From positions 143,042,741-143,106,740 of the forward strand of contig CM043945.1 in NCBI GenBank assembly GCA_014529385.2: a stretch of 64,000 nucleotides of DNA, read 5' to 3'. The position numbers were made by a program, and so were the translations under genes. The DNA comes from Adiantum capillus-veneris (lineage: Eukaryota > Streptophyta > Polypodiopsida > Polypodiales > Pteridaceae). The number at the start of each line of letters is the position of its first letter. Position 1 is the first letter of the stretch. Shown piece by piece: positions 1-12,044 of this stretch. The notes beneath the pieces were generated by a model that searched no databases, was not told where the DNA came from, and worked only from the letters and a program-made list of their open reading frames with translations.

Positions 1-703
1 TAGGGGACATCCATGTAATATATACTACAGAAGAGATAACAAGATAATAGTAAAGCTCAGAGAGCTCTTTTCAAAGAGTCCTAGCATGCTAATAGAGCCT
101 CATGAAAGTTGTATATGGCGAGGAAGAGAGCAAGAGTATGCTTCGTTTCTACCCACATTACCTGGACTGGGCAACTATTATGGGAAAAGAACCCTCCTAC
201 CTCCACTATCCATACATATTGAGGTTTAACTCGCTTCTTTCTGCACTCATTTGACCAAATCTTGTCCACACTCCAATCCTTCTGGGGATGGGAATGGAGA
301 GAGCTTTTGGAGGGAGCTTTTTCCAGTTTTTTCCTCGGTTGACCAATTCCAAACAAAAGCTTGCCTTGCTCCAAAATTAGTCTTTCGAGAGAGCTTTTTT
401 TCTTAAGAGACACATACACACATATCTCTATATCTATATCTATATATATATATTTTTTTTATATTTATATAGATATATATATATATATATATCTTCCCCT
501 TCTCTCTCTCCCTCTCCCCCTTAAAGGCTGAAATTGTAAAATCTCGGTTAGATTTTGAGCTTGCCTTTAAAAAAATCAGGCAATTTACGCAAGTTTTAGT
601 GTAATTATCGGCAAAACTTTAAATTTTGACCTAAAAACCGAGAGAATTTCAAGTTTGCCCTTATTTTCACCAATAACAAAAAATGTATTTTTCTAGCTGC
701 TCG

Positions 704-745
<42 letters not shown>

Positions 746-769
746 ATGTGTAAGTGGGCGCTCGCACCC

Positions 770-804
<35 letters not shown>

Positions 805-2240
805 GGAGTATTAATCTATATACTTTATCCACAATTTGAACAATATATTCAAAAACAAAAATGAGAAAGATAAATAAAAATGATTACATACATATATACA
901 AATTTATTTGTTTAAAAACATATGTACATTTGAAATGGAATTTTGATGTTTTATTACACCTAAGAAGTACAAATGAAATAGCAATAGTAGAAGTTCCCCT
1001 ACATAAAAAGGTCGAACATCATTAGAATTCAAAGATAAAAAAAGTCAGAATCCTTACCTGCAACCATCATCAAAACAAAAAAATCATTAGCATTCTTGTT
1101 TAGTAATGGAATGCAGGTATAGGACAAACCCAACAGTTGTCATCGATGTCCCTTTTATCTATTCATTCAATATTTGTTTGATAGTGATAAGAAGTGTTTT
1201 TAGTATGTCAATGATAGCAAAGATTACACATTTTAGACTTGCTAGTAAGTTACATACAAGTTTTTCCATATCAAATAATTGAGTTAGGTAGGCTTATGAA
1301 TAATATTTCAAAACTCAAAAATTGAGCTACAGTAGAGAATGAGTAGGCACTACCCAAGAGGTAGTATAAAACATCTTGTAAGCATTGTTTTTTTGTTGAG
1401 TTAGAGAGCAAAAACATGTATTAGGCATTTATGGATTTGAAAAACACAGGTACATAAAATCAAAAAAGTTTATTTGAAAGCATGTAGTTATGTACCCTGG
1501 GTAAGTGTCATCTTTGCAAAACATTTATATAATAGAAAGAAACCATGAACCATCTTGAGCAAAATGATCAAATCTATGATTAATCCCTAAGCAGTGAGCA
1601 TTGAGATATAATCCTGAACATTATAGTTGTATGTGTATGAAATGGTTACAAATCACATGTTTTCCCAAAAAATTGTGACACCCAATTTAGACATAAATGC
1701 ATGGGTTAATTATCTCTAATTCTTTATTATGAAAAAACCATAAAATTATGTAATGTAGAGAATGTAATCCACCTGGGAGGAGGAACATGATCCCATGGTA
1801 TCAATCATCATTTATTTTTAGCCATGAGGGTGGCCGTATTGACAAACTAGTCAAATTAAGACACCAAACTCGTGTAATCCTCCAATGATCTACAATAGAT
1901 TCTACACCTTGACATGGTTATGCTTTGTATGGACAAAGATGTCGGCCAACAGGGTGTGGCTTGGTGCTTAAATTGCAAAAGGCTTGTAATATGAAGCAAA
2001 TTAAACTAGCCGAAATGGTAGAGCTCACGATGCACAAATTATAACGAGGTGGTTCAGCTCGTGATTGTGGAAAACGCAAGGGATGGGAATGCAAGAGGTA
2101 GTGAGAATAGGCTGCGCAAGAGGCTCTTGAATAGGGTACATTGTGTGTTAGTGTATGTGTGAGAGGAAAAATGGAGAACCGGAAAACGCACCAAATTTTG
2201 GTACAGCTAGGTTCCAAGCTTTTGTTGTACTAGTTGTAAA
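1..2240. other. AT-rich non-coding stretch with microsatellites
   Basis: I see no supported gene here. The stretch holds an AT tract at about 426-492, a (CT)n tract at 707-742 and a (TG)n tract at 771-803. Short open frames exist, but they are low-complexity or lack any recognisable motif. Confidence 0.7.
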
Positions 2241-2250
2241 GGGTTCTCCC

Positions 2251-2990
2251 TCCAATGAAATACTCGTGTGAAAAGTATCTTCTATTTTAAGCACATCTAA
2301 GGGGTAGATGTTAATAAGTTGCTCCCTAAAAAAAATATTGCTTAAACTGAGAATATCGTCCATATATGTTGCAGTGTGTATAAATTTGTGAGTTTTTTCT
2401 GTGTATCAGAGTTATGTAATTGTTTGATATACCATTTTTATTCAAAGTAATCTAAATAAAGATTACAAAGCTGTATAAATTCCATTGGAGGCATCAGAGA
2501 TCCATCTAAATTTATGTTATGTGCTTTGTAAGTGGGAAAAAGTACATGTAGTTTTTTGTTATCCGTATTGTAACCTATTTCTTGAAGTTGGGATGTAAGT
2601 AGATTCCCGGTATCAATTGGGTTAAGGGTAAAGATGGTGAATTCATCACCATTCAATCTTTCAAGTGCAGCTATACACATTAGTTGTTTACAAATAATTG
2701 AAGTTGTGCTACCCGCCTTGTTTAGTCCTACAATAAATAGTTTAGATGCTCTGAATTTTGTGATTATATCAAGAGTAAACCAAGTAGTGTCTGTACTAAG
2801 CCACTATGGGTTCAGGTTGCCTACTTTGTTTGAAAAGTTATGAAAAAGTAGTTGCGATAGGGTGTGGATCACTTCTGAATCCAGTTGGAGTTTATTAACC
2901 AAGTCAATTAAGCAGTTAAGAAGGGCAGCAAAAGCTAAGTGAGGGTTGAGTGGTGGTAGGGGAATATGATTTAATCCTTTGTTCAGTAGT
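2251..2990 (-). pseudogene. Penelope-like reverse transcriptase fragment, copy 1 of a tandem duplication
   Basis: Read on the minus strand, broken frames carry pieces of a reverse transcriptase: an N-terminal stretch (LLNKGLNHIPLPP), a middle stretch (FPTYKAH then RWIFDASNG in the other copy) and a YMDDILSL catalytic-type motif followed by an INIYPLDV stretch. A YxDD box followed closely by an IYP motif is what I remember for Penelope-like element reverse transcriptases; that assignment is from memory. Frameshifts separate the pieces, so this is a pseudogene. The fragment repeats at 2991-3736 with a period of about 740 bp. An alternative is another non-LTR reverse transcriptase class. Confidence 0.5.
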
Positions 2991-3736
2991 TCCAATGAAA
3001 TAGTCGTGTGAAAAGTATCTTCTATTTCAAGCACATCTAAGGGGTAGATGTTAATAAGTTGCTCCTTAAAAAAGTTATTGTTTAAACTGAGAATATCGTC
3101 CATATATGTTGTAGTGTGTATAAATGTGTGAGTTTTTCTGTGTCTCAAAGTTATGTAATTGTTTGATATACCATTTTTATTCAAAGTAAGCTAAATAAAG
3201 ATTACAAAGTTGTATAAATTCCATTGGAGGCATCAAAGATCCATCTAAATTTATGTTTATGTGCTTTGTAAGTGGGAAAAAGTACATGTAGTTTTTTGTT
3301 ATCCGTATTGTAACCTATTTCTTGAAGTTGGGATGTAAGTAGATTCCCGGTATCGACTGGGTTAAGGGTAGAGATGGTGAATTCATCACCATTCAATCTT
3401 TCAAGTGCAGCTAAATGCACTAGTTGTTTACAAATAGTTGAAGTTGTGTTACCCGCCTTGTTTAGTCCTACAATAAATAGTTTAGATGCTAGATCTCTGG
3501 TTTTTGTGATTATATCAAGAGTAAACCAAGTAGTGTCTGCACTAAGACACTATGGGTTCAAGTTGCCTACTTTGTTTGTAAAGTTATGAAAAAGTAGTTG
3601 CAATAGGGTGTAGATCACTTCTGACTTCAGTTGGAGTTTATTAACCAAGTCAATTAAGCAGTTAAGAAGGGCAACAAAAGCTAAGTGAGGGTTGAGTGGT
3701 GGTAGGGGAATATGATTTAATCCTTTGTTCAGTAGT
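2991..3736 (-). pseudogene. Penelope-like reverse transcriptase fragment, copy 2
   Basis: This is the right-hand copy of the 740-bp tandem duplication. It reads on the minus strand from LLNKGLNHIP near 3735, through FPTYKAHKHKFRWIFDASNG near 3260-3220, to YMDDILSLNNNF near 3100-3075 and IYPLDVLEIEDT near 3040. The left copy begins at exactly the point where this one ends: the sequence tccaatgaaa occurs at 2251 and again at 2991. The two copies differ by substitutions and a small indel near 3491 (agatctctgg against ctgaattttg). Frameshifts interrupt both. Confidence 0.5.
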
Positions 3737-3897
3737 GTGCGTACTTGATTATCCTAAAAAATGTCCAAGTTAGAAGTACAAACATGTGAGCCAAATTTAT
3801 CAAATTGTGAAGTAAATTATGTATAATCAGTACAATTACAAGAAGGGGTGTTGTATAATCTTAAAAAGTCAGTATTGTAAAACCAAATTTTTAGTGG

Positions 3898-3911
3898 ATA
3901 ATCGCGATTAT
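3898..3911. repeat. 14-bp perfect palindrome
   Basis: The sequence is self-complementary around the centre ATCGCGAT. A longer palindrome with the same core lies 280 bp downstream at 4177-4204. Confidence 0.8.
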
Positions 3912-4176
3912 TTACAACTAACAAATTTTTTCATCTTTTTGATCAACTGAGCATATACACATGTTTATCACATCAATATAAGCCTATGAATCAAGTTTCA
4001 TCAAGTTTGGACAAATTTTTTTCCAATTTACACTCAAGACTCAAAAAGTCAGTACAAACTTTAGTTTTTACCTTGTTTTTTGCTAGTTTGGTGATCCAAA
4101 TCTTTTGTGCCTTTACAAAAGTTGTTTGTACACATGTAATGAGTCAATGGTATGAACCTTGGTCAAATCTGAGCTA

Positions 4177-4204
4177 AAAGTTAATAATCGCGATTATTAA
4201 CTTT
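4177..4204. repeat. 28-bp perfect palindrome
   Basis: Every base from 4177 to 4204 pairs with its mirror position around the central CG of AATCGCGATT. It shares its core with 3898-3911. The function is unknown. Confidence 0.85.
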
Positions 4205-4878
4205 AGGCCCAAAACTGACACTTTTTTGAACTTTTTCACTGGATAGTCTTTTCATGATCTATTTTGAGCCTATGAATCAAGTCAAAACTTAATTTGACCT
4301 AAAATGTCAATAAAAAGCAAATAATCTGAGTTTTGGCCAGCTTTTGAAATTTTTACCTCAAAGTGTCCTTGAGCTTACCCACTGGTTCATACAACAGCTT
4401 TTAGGTTTACTCTCCAGTTGGATTGAGTGGTTTGGAGTCTTTTCGTGCTATTTCTAGCCGTAGACCTGAAACTTTGCAACTTCCAATAACAACTCACACT
4501 TGATTCTTTCAGAGAGAGAAATGTTTTGAAATCCACGTTGGATCCTCCTTACTGTAGTCCTAAGTTCTCATGCAATGGGGTTGTGGAAAGTGTCCACAAA
4601 CACTCATTTTGTTGTTTTTTTTGCGGTTTTTAGAGCTTTGATCCTAAGACTTGTCTCGCCTTTCAATCATTCTCCAAATCCTAATCTAAATCTACAATCC
4701 TACAATCCTAAAGGCAATCAGCAAGTACGATTACTTCCAAGCTACCTCTGCACAACAAAAGACGACAATCTTAAGCTATACGGTTTCTAAAAAGAAAGTT
4801 TTACTCTAGGTGAACCTAGAGGAAGTTAATGGACAACTACACACGACGCTCTTGTTTTTCCTAGTTTAGGTCTATTCG

Positions 4879-4896
4879 TCCCCGGCAACAGCGCCA
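4879..4896 (-). other. tRNA-Asp type primer binding site
   Basis: The plus-strand sequence tccccggcaacagcgcca matches the 3' end of plant tRNA-Asp with one mismatch, so on the minus strand this is an LTR retrotransposon primer binding site. The bases just before it on the minus strand (CCCACATT) fit the CA end of a 5' LTR. It lies immediately downstream of the RNase H remnant of element K, so it points away from K's pol. It probably belongs to a second element reduced to this junction. Confidence 0.6.
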
Positions 4897-4904
4897 AATG
4901 TGGG

Positions 4905-5651
4905 ATGCATGTCTAACCTTACCATCCTATCTTATTGCAGTATTAGCGAGAACCATGATTAATTTGTCAAACCATGGGACGAAGCTGACTCGACTAGTGC
5001 ATAGAGGCTACCCATCACTGTTTTTGATATATTTGAATTATTGAACAGCTGCGGAAGCAATGAATAATTGGTGAGGAAAGTGAATGACTTTTGCAACAAG
5101 TAGTGTTTGAATCGTCTGCAAGTATAAACCATACTGGTCATCACCAATTCAATTTCCAAAAAATCTATCTCATGAGGAGTCTTTACTTTGCTAGCATAAT
5201 GAATAGGCTTCATATACTGATATTCCTTCCCCCTTTGTAATAACATAGCTCCGATAGCATCATCTCCCACTGATGGGTTAACATAGAACTCCTTTTCCCA
5301 ATCAGGAGCCTGCATAATGGGGAGCGTACTCAAAACCTCTTTAACTTTGTCAAAAACCTTGGCACAGTCATGCGACCATTCCAAAGGATCATTCTTGACT
5401 GTTTGCTGGAATGGATATAATAGCTGCGATGCCAAGGGTATGAAGCAAGACATATATTTAACTTTTTGTATGAAAGTGGCCAACTGTCTAGTATCTTTTG
5501 GAGATGACAGTAACAACAAAGCCTCTACTTTCTCTGGATGTGCTTCAATCCCATTTTCTGAAATAACATGCCCAAGAAGCTTCACCCGTGGCTGTGCTAA
5601 ATGACATTTTTTAAGGATTGAGATGACCCCCGCATTCATCATACCTAGCAA
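4905..5651 (-). pseudogene. Ty3/gypsy element K: end of reverse transcriptase and RNase H
   Basis: The minus-strand frame contains the region after the RT active site (LLGHVISENGIEAHPEKVEA), the connection, and an RNase H-like stretch (YVNPSVGDDAIGAMLLQRGKEY, then KPIHYASK and LEIELVMTSMVYTCRRFKHYL). These are the usual order and spacing for Ty3/gypsy pol. The RNase H catalytic residues look degraded, with N where the first D is expected. No integrase follows: the sequence runs into the tRNA-Asp primer binding site at 4879-4896, so K is truncated. Confidence 0.85.
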
Positions 5652-5659
5652 AAGTCATT

Positions 5660-6805
5660 CAAGCTTTTGAACATGCTCTTTCCTTGAACTATATACACAG
5701 AAATCATCTATGAACCTTTGACAAACTTCCCAAGGAACGGGGTAAGGACCCAATCTACTTTTCTTTCAAAGGCTCCTGGCCCATTTGTCAACCCAAAAGG
5801 AAGGCAACAAAAACAGAAACAACCCCATGGCGTGATAAAAGTAGTCTTTTTCCTATCTTCAGGAGCAAGGATAAGCTGAAAGTATCCCGAATATCCATCA
5901 CAGACACTGTATCTTTCAAAACCAGCCACGACTTCTAACAATTGATCAATAAAAGGCAAAGGGTAAGGATCTTCCTTGGTCACCGCATTTAGTGGCTTGT
6001 AATCAACACAAACTCTCCAACGCCCATCTTTCTTTGGGGTGACTACTACAGGGCTCACCCATTCAGCATTATCCACTGGCACAATGAACCATGCATCTAA
6101 AAGCTTATCCACTTTTTCCTTTAAAGCATTCATCTGTTCCTTATCCATCCTTCTTAATTTCTGTCGTATTGGCTTAGCCCCTTCAACTAGCTCAATCTTC
6201 ACAGGATCCCCAACAAAACTCCTTATTCCTTGGTATGAAGTGATGAAAAGATTTGGAAACCTGTCCAACATTGCTAAGTACTCCTTTCTTTCTCCTTGTG
6301 TCAAATCAGTACTCAACATATTTTGGATCAACTCTTTCTTCACTGGCAGTTCCTGTTTAGGTTGCATCAACTCTTCAAGTTGCTCTAAACGGCTTGAAGC
6401 ATTTATATTCCATGATATTTGCAACACTTCACTAATTTCTTTCCGTTCCTCATCCAACAACAAGAATGACACTTCACCCTCATCACTGGAACTCAAAGCA
6501 GTGCTACTTTTTGAGTCTTCAGAACTATCATCACTAGTAGTTTTAGATTCATCATTCTCAGTCACATCTTCAAGTGCCATAGGCTTTTTGGTAGTCATAT
6601 CAAACACTCTCTTTTCACTCTTCTTGTCATGCACACCAACTGTGCCCTTGCACCAATCTTGCACGACACCCACAGCTCTCAACCAAGGTCGTCCCAAAAT
6701 GAGAGGAAAGGCTCCCAGACCAGCTGGCACAACATGAAAGTTTACCATAACCTTCATGTTAAAGACTTTGACTTCCAAATTCTTGATCATTCCCAAACAT
6801 TTCAC
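5660..6805 (-). pseudogene. Ty3/gypsy element K: reverse transcriptase
   Basis: The frame carries the classic Ty3/gypsy RT blocks: WVSPVVVTPKKDGRWRVCVD, YKPLNAVTKEDPYPLPFIDQ, YFQLILAPEDRKKTTFITPW and LPFGLTNGPGAFER. The catalytic box is FIDD, just beyond a frameshift near 5705. The upstream part has an acidic Ser-rich linker after the protease tail (FPLILGRPWLRAVG). The polymerase copies element RNA into DNA. The frame is broken between this entry and the next, so the element is dead. Confidence 0.9.
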
Positions 6806-6823
6806 TTTGGCATGGTTTGCTAG

Positions 6824-7660
6824 TCAAATTTGAAACCCAGATCTTCCACATGTAATGAGACCCAGTTTCTCGACACATGATTGTGTGATCACACAAACTT
6901 GAGCACCTCCATCAATGTAGGCTTCTCCCATGCCCACACCTTTGTGCCAAACGTTCACCACATGACAGATGTCAGGTAACTCTCCCACATACAACACTCT
7001 GACTTGTCCATGCTTTGGCTCTTTTTCTGGATTCACTAATGACTTCCGTTGCCTTTTAAGTTTGGGCACCATATTCATCAATTGTCCAAAAGTAAAATTC
7101 ACTTTCCTCCCAATCAGGTCTTCCTTTAAACTGTAAGCTGTTTGGCCTTCTCCCAACGGTAAATCCGCCACTTCAAATCGTCTATGAAGCTTTCTCTTTC
7201 TCTTGGCTTTCGCATCTTCATCCTCTTTCTCCTTCCCTTTTTTTCTGCTAGGCCCTGGTGCTGCATAGCCTTCCCTCTCTCTTTTGCCTAATGGCAGCAC
7301 ATTTGCTTCTTTCTTTTCGACTCGCACAATGCCCACATGACCACCAGAGGTTGAGCCGTGATTTTTATGTCCAGTACTTTGATCTCCCCGTATATCTAAT
7401 GCGTAATCATTAGCTTTGTTAAGAATCTGCTGAGGAAGTGGAAACATATCCTCTCCTATCCTTGTTGGCTTTGGACAATAAGTGCTGATGTGACCAAGCT
7501 CACCACAATTATAACAAGTAGGAATGAACCTCCTCTACGGCTCAAAACCACCTTGTCCACGACCCGCATTAGCATTAGGATGAGATTCACATGCCTGAGC
7601 CATCCCTCTACCACGTCCACGACCACGACCACCTCCACCACCAAGAACACTAAGTCGTAA
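6824..7660 (-). pseudogene. Ty3/gypsy element K: zinc knuckle and protease
   Basis: Minus-strand translation gives a CCHC zinc knuckle (CYNCGELGHISTYC) near 7510-7470, a basic linker rich in K and R, and an aspartic protease-like block (AYIDGGAQVCVI) near 6930. The protease active site reads D-G-G rather than the usual D-S/T-G. A stop at 7537-7539, visible as CTA on the plus strand, precedes the knuckle. In the intact element this part would process Gag-Pol and bind RNA. Confidence 0.8.
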
Positions 7661-7693
7661 TTCTTGCATCATGGTCATCATGTCTTGCATGTG

Positions 7694-8343
7694 TCATTGC
7701 AACTGTTTGGTATTAGAAGCCCTTTGAACAGATTGGCCTCCAACTTTTGCGTGATTCTCCTCCTTTTGGCTACCATTATTTTGCTCAGGGACCGCTTTCC
7801 CGTATTCATTAAGCCTTTGAGCTTTCCATTCTTTCTCTCTAGCAATGGCGAATGCCTCCTCGAAGGTGGCAGGCCTTTTCAGTTCAACTTTGAACTTCAA
7901 ACTTTCTTTTAGGTTTGCCACAAAACGGTCCTTCTTTAACATGGATGGAGGGATCTCGTTTCCAAAAGCTCGGGCCCATTTATCCCATAAACGGGTGAAC
8001 TGCATGACAAAATCATCAACACTTTGATTAGCCCTCTGAGTGTACTCCAAAATTTCATACCAAACTTCATCAGGTACTTTGATGGATCGGTATTGTGCCA
8101 GGAAAGCTTGCTTCACATGATTATAGTCCAAAACCACCCCTGGATTTTGTGCTTGCATCAACTTCTCAAAATTGTGTAACCAAACTTTTGCCTCATCATG
8201 TAAACTATATTGCAGCAGCCGCAACAATATAGCTTGGTCTAGTATATTGTGTAGTAATCAATTGACCTTCAACTTTTCAATCAACATCTGTGCATTTTCA
8301 TTAGGAAATCCATGAAACTGTGGGAACTCATCTACCATGTTTT
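7694..8343 (-). pseudogene. Ty3/gypsy element K: gag
   Basis: The frame begins near an ATG at 8343 with MVDEFPQFHGFPNENAQ and, after a stop, continues LRLLQYSLHDEAKVWLHNF, AFLAQYRSI and ANQSVDDFVMQFTRLWDKWA. This is the Retrotrans_gag pattern of plant Ty3/gypsy capsids. It ends in a Q/N-rich tail before the zinc knuckle. No primer binding site or LTR could be recognised upstream (8344-8500). Confidence 0.85.
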
Positions 8344-9880
8344 ATTGCCACAAAAACACTTACATGTGACGTCGAAAGCTCAAGGTATGTCGATGGATCG
8401 CTCCAATAACTAATCCACCTCACACTGGGTAACCCAGCCCCCAGTGCTTGGCTCCACAAAACCTCACGACCCTCCAAAGGCTGCAATCCAATTATACGAC
8501 CGCCTCAAGTGTTGTGCACAATTTGCACATACATAGGCGGTTGTCCATAAGGACCCACATCCCTTTTACATTCACTGCCTACAGAATAGACATATTTCAC
8601 AGGAATTGGAGCATAGGAGCACTTGCTCCTCCGTGGGGGCACCAAAATGATGATAGCGTGCAAACAAGAAGGAAAACAAGAACCTCTATAGCCTTGCACA
8701 CACCACACCGTCGGAAGGAAACACCATAAAGCTGTGGAAAACACCTATGTCGAACACTTGTAAAGTTGGGCAGGAAACAGCCCTAACCCAAACCATAATT
8801 AAAATCGATGAAAACCAAGACCATAAAGATGAATCCCGTGTCGTGTAGACCTCCTTAGAGTATCCATATGCTTGATTCCGACAACAGACGAGAGATTTAC
8901 AAGCTTTCAAAGTTGGGGTATCTCTCAAAAGCTCCAAAAAAGCTAGTCTCCGTAAGCCAAAAGGGTGTGCAAGAATTGCAGCTATTAAAAGGGGATTTTT
9001 TTTGGCTCTTATCTCAAGGGATTTTCTCTCTTCTCTGAGCCGACATGATTTCCCCCTTTGGGCACCTTTTAATTGGTTCATTTTTTACTTTTTGGGTGAA
9101 AAATGAGCTGTCGGTGACCATTTGACCAAGGAATGGGGTGGGGACAAGTGTCCGGGGACCAAAAAAATGGCCAGGCGCCTGTCCAAGTAGTGGGAGCTCA
9201 TAATGGGCACCCTTTCCTCCCCCAAAATCCACAAGCCCTCATGGGCTAGGCAAGTGAGCTCCATTTGCTCCTTTGATACAACCTTAGGGGGTACCCACTT
9301 CCCCCCTTATACCCTCCAATTTCCACTTTCTCTCCCCCATTGGGGATTACTCCATTGCCACTTGGCACCATCCTCCCACCTCCCCACTTAAGCATATGAA
9401 TTTCCTGTTTTTCTCCCCACATCGAGCAATCTTGGTGGAGGCGTGGCGAGTGACTTCGAGCACCGAATGCGACACTGTAAAGCCCGGCTCGGAGCTTATC
9501 ACTTCGGCCATTTCCAAAAATCTTTGACCACACCTTCTCTAGTTAAATTTATCAAGTCGGCTCACTTGCCTTTCCTCGCATGCATCCGCACCCACTTTCT
9601 AAGTAAGGAACCACCCATTTCAAATGCATGTAGCTCATGATGTATGAGTCCGATTCATTGGCTATCAAGCACGACTCAAAATACTCATTGAAAACCACCT
9701 TTTAGAAGTTTGACCAACCTGAAACTCTTGCAAATGACTAAGCAAAACCAAGCCTTTATACATAAATTTTACAAGAGCACTCCAAAAACTCAAAGCATTA
9801 TGTACATCTATTTATTCAAGGCTAGTGAGCAAGCTTTATAGCATGGACTAGTGACTTTATCTTTATCCAAAAAGTGCCTA
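8344..9880. other. Stretch between elements K and F, no gene recognised
   Basis: Several open frames overlap here on both strands, but none shows a known motif. The sequence probably contains decayed LTR or untranslated retrotransposon sequence, because it lies between two minus-strand gag genes. No terminal repeats were matched. Confidence 0.5.
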
Positions 9881-9889
9881 ACGACGACT

Positions 9890-10605
9890 AGATTTCTGGG
9901 AGTTCATAGCTACATGGTGTAACTTGGAGGACTACGTGAAGCACGCCTCTCCAAAGGTCTCATCAAATTGTTGGATGAAGGCCAATATTTGTTGGTGGCA
10001 CCAAAGGTGCCATCATAGGTGAGAAAAGAGATGCTCTTTCCTCCCTCTTTGAACTTCTTGAGCTTTTGTGATCTTCGCCATGCAGGGTATGATTTGCGAT
10101 GTCCTCCCCTCTTGTATTCTCTAAGAGAATAGCTATTGCTTTCGTCGGAAGAGGAGGAAGATGAAGAAGAAGGAGAAGCGGGTGACCTCCTTATTGCCTT
10201 TTTCTTCCTTTGTTTCCTCTCTTCCCTTTCGGAGTAATGAGGAGAAGGACTATGGGTTGACCATTTCCTCTTGGGAGGAGTTGACGATAGTCTAGACTGC
10301 CGTCTTCATGGAGCCACATCTTTAGAGGAACTTAGGGATTCACTTCTTTCTCGTTCTTTTGATTCCTCCTCTCTTATGGGAGAGAGCGTCTTTCGGGGGT
10401 CTCACCAAGAGGCCTCCTAAGCTCTCTCTTCTCTTGGAGAGGAAGGGAAATCCTATAAGCACGAAGTTGTTAACTTTGGCTTGCAAAGTAGGGTTGCCCA
10501 TAGCTTGATGCAACCTAGTAAGAAGATAATTGATAAACATGGGGGCATCATCATTAGCACCTTCATGTGCAAAATCAAAGTTATCAATGTTCATTCTACT
10601 CTCCT
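9890..10605 (-). pseudogene. Ty3/gypsy element F: gag fragment
   Basis: The minus-strand frame starts MNIDNFDFAHEG near 10594. After a frameshift it becomes a Ser/Arg-rich stretch and then a gag-like block, KKFKEGGKSISFLTYDGTFGATNK followed by IQQFDETFGEACFT and SSKLHHVAM in shifted frames. The order F-x-T-Y-D-G-x-[FY]-G and QQFDxxFG resembles gag proteins of a plant Ty3/gypsy group, from memory. Stops accumulate past 9960. Its position directly downstream of the primer binding site at 11021-11032 supports gag. Confidence 0.6.
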
Positions 10606-11020
10606 AGTTATTGCCAGCCATGCTAATTATACTTATGTGTTTACTTAGTGTATCCTTTGACAATTCAAAACCTTAGTTGCTAATCCTCTTAGCCTTTGAA
10701 AATAAGCACTTAAGTATCTACATCCACAACTCAAATTGGTTAATTGTAGAGAGTAGTGGGGTGGCTCTAACATAGGAGAATTGTCGAGGGAAGCTCCTTT
10801 TGGACTTCTTATGGCTCAATAATGGTAAGCCATAGGCAAGTCTAAAAAGACCCCATTATTAAGACCAAAGCTCCCAAGGTGTGCACCATAACCCACATAG
10901 TGGGCTCAACAAAATCGATAATAGATCCCCGTCCCACTTACCCTAATTTAATTAACAAAATCAACCATTAATAGGCTACTTAAGGACCTCTCTTCTTAAG
11001 CAAGAAAAGAGAAACCAAAT

Positions 11021-11032
11021 GCTCTGATACCA
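11021..11032 (-). other. tRNA-iMet primer binding site of element F
   Basis: The minus strand reads TGGTATCAGAGC, the usual initiator-Met primer site. One base later, at 11034, a sequence beginning tgtaatggg on the plus strand would be the CA end of F's 5' LTR. The outer end of that LTR and the 3' LTR were not found. Confidence 0.75.
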
Positions 11033-11723
11033 ATGTAATGGGAATGGCCTATGAAATTTGAGAATAACGGAATTAAGAGAATTAGAGTGAGAATTTTTAT
11101 GAGATTACTTTGAGAACATAGAGGGTGAACTTAATTGATGGTATCAACATGAACATAGTACTTAATTAACTTGGCATGAACAATACTTTTACAAGAGAGA
11201 GAGTATTAGAGAACATGACAATAGTTGAGGACCGGATTTACTTGGAGCCGGTCCCCCCTCCAAAAGGCGTTTGTATTATAGATTCTCCCATCAAGAGAGA
11301 CTTGTGACAATACATTCTTTGTGTTCCTTATGACCTTGCTGATGCTATGAAGATGAAAGCTTCATGCATCACGAGCATAACATAAACTTTGCAAAAAGCA
11401 TTAACTATCCCAAGCCTCAATCTCAAGGCCTCAAACACCTTCGAATGTGGAGAGAGCTAGCAGGGAATGAGGGTAGGGTAGAGGAAGAAGAATCATTCAT
11501 AGGAGAAAGAAAAAGTTCCTCACTTATCATCACTCTTCTTGCTTAGCATAGCATAATAGCATAGTAATGAAGATGAAGAAGATGGCAAGCTTAAGCATTG
11601 AAGCATGGCTCTTGGTTGGATTTACATTCCATAGCCAAGAGTGTTGGTGTAAGCTCTCCGCTTTTCAACAAGCTTGGAGAAGGAGATGGAGCTCTTGCAC
11701 TTTGCAGTCCACACAATGAGAGA

Positions 11724-11760
<37 letters not shown>

Positions 11761-11792
11761 AGAGTATAGCCCCCCTCTCATGCTTGGTCCAC

Positions 11793-11884
<92 letters not shown>

Positions 11885-12044
11885 TTATTTTATTATTTCA
11901 TTTAGACATGTGTCCTATTTTTCCTCTTTGAAAGGAAGAGCTTAATTATTTATTTTTATGTATCTAAATTCTCATTGGACCCCTTTAAAACCTATCCAAT
12001 AGCATTCAAGCACATCATGAGAGCCATATGTGGAGGATCATTTG

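Larger units (their letters stand above)
3737..4860. other. Non-coding stretch, no gene seen
   Basis: AT-rich sequence with the two palindromes listed separately. Short open frames at about 3986-4177 and 4575-4790 have no recognisable motif. Confidence 0.6.

Noticed and set aside
81-419. 112-aa frame at the left edge
   Set aside because: No motif, no context and no codon pattern that would set it apart from chance.
6039-6737. 232-aa plus-strand frame opposite element K RT
   Set aside because: It is the antisense shadow of the K polyprotein; no motif of its own.
8505-9081. Overlapping frames of 79-131 aa between K and F
   Set aside because: No recognisable domain on either strand; probably decayed LTR or leader sequence.
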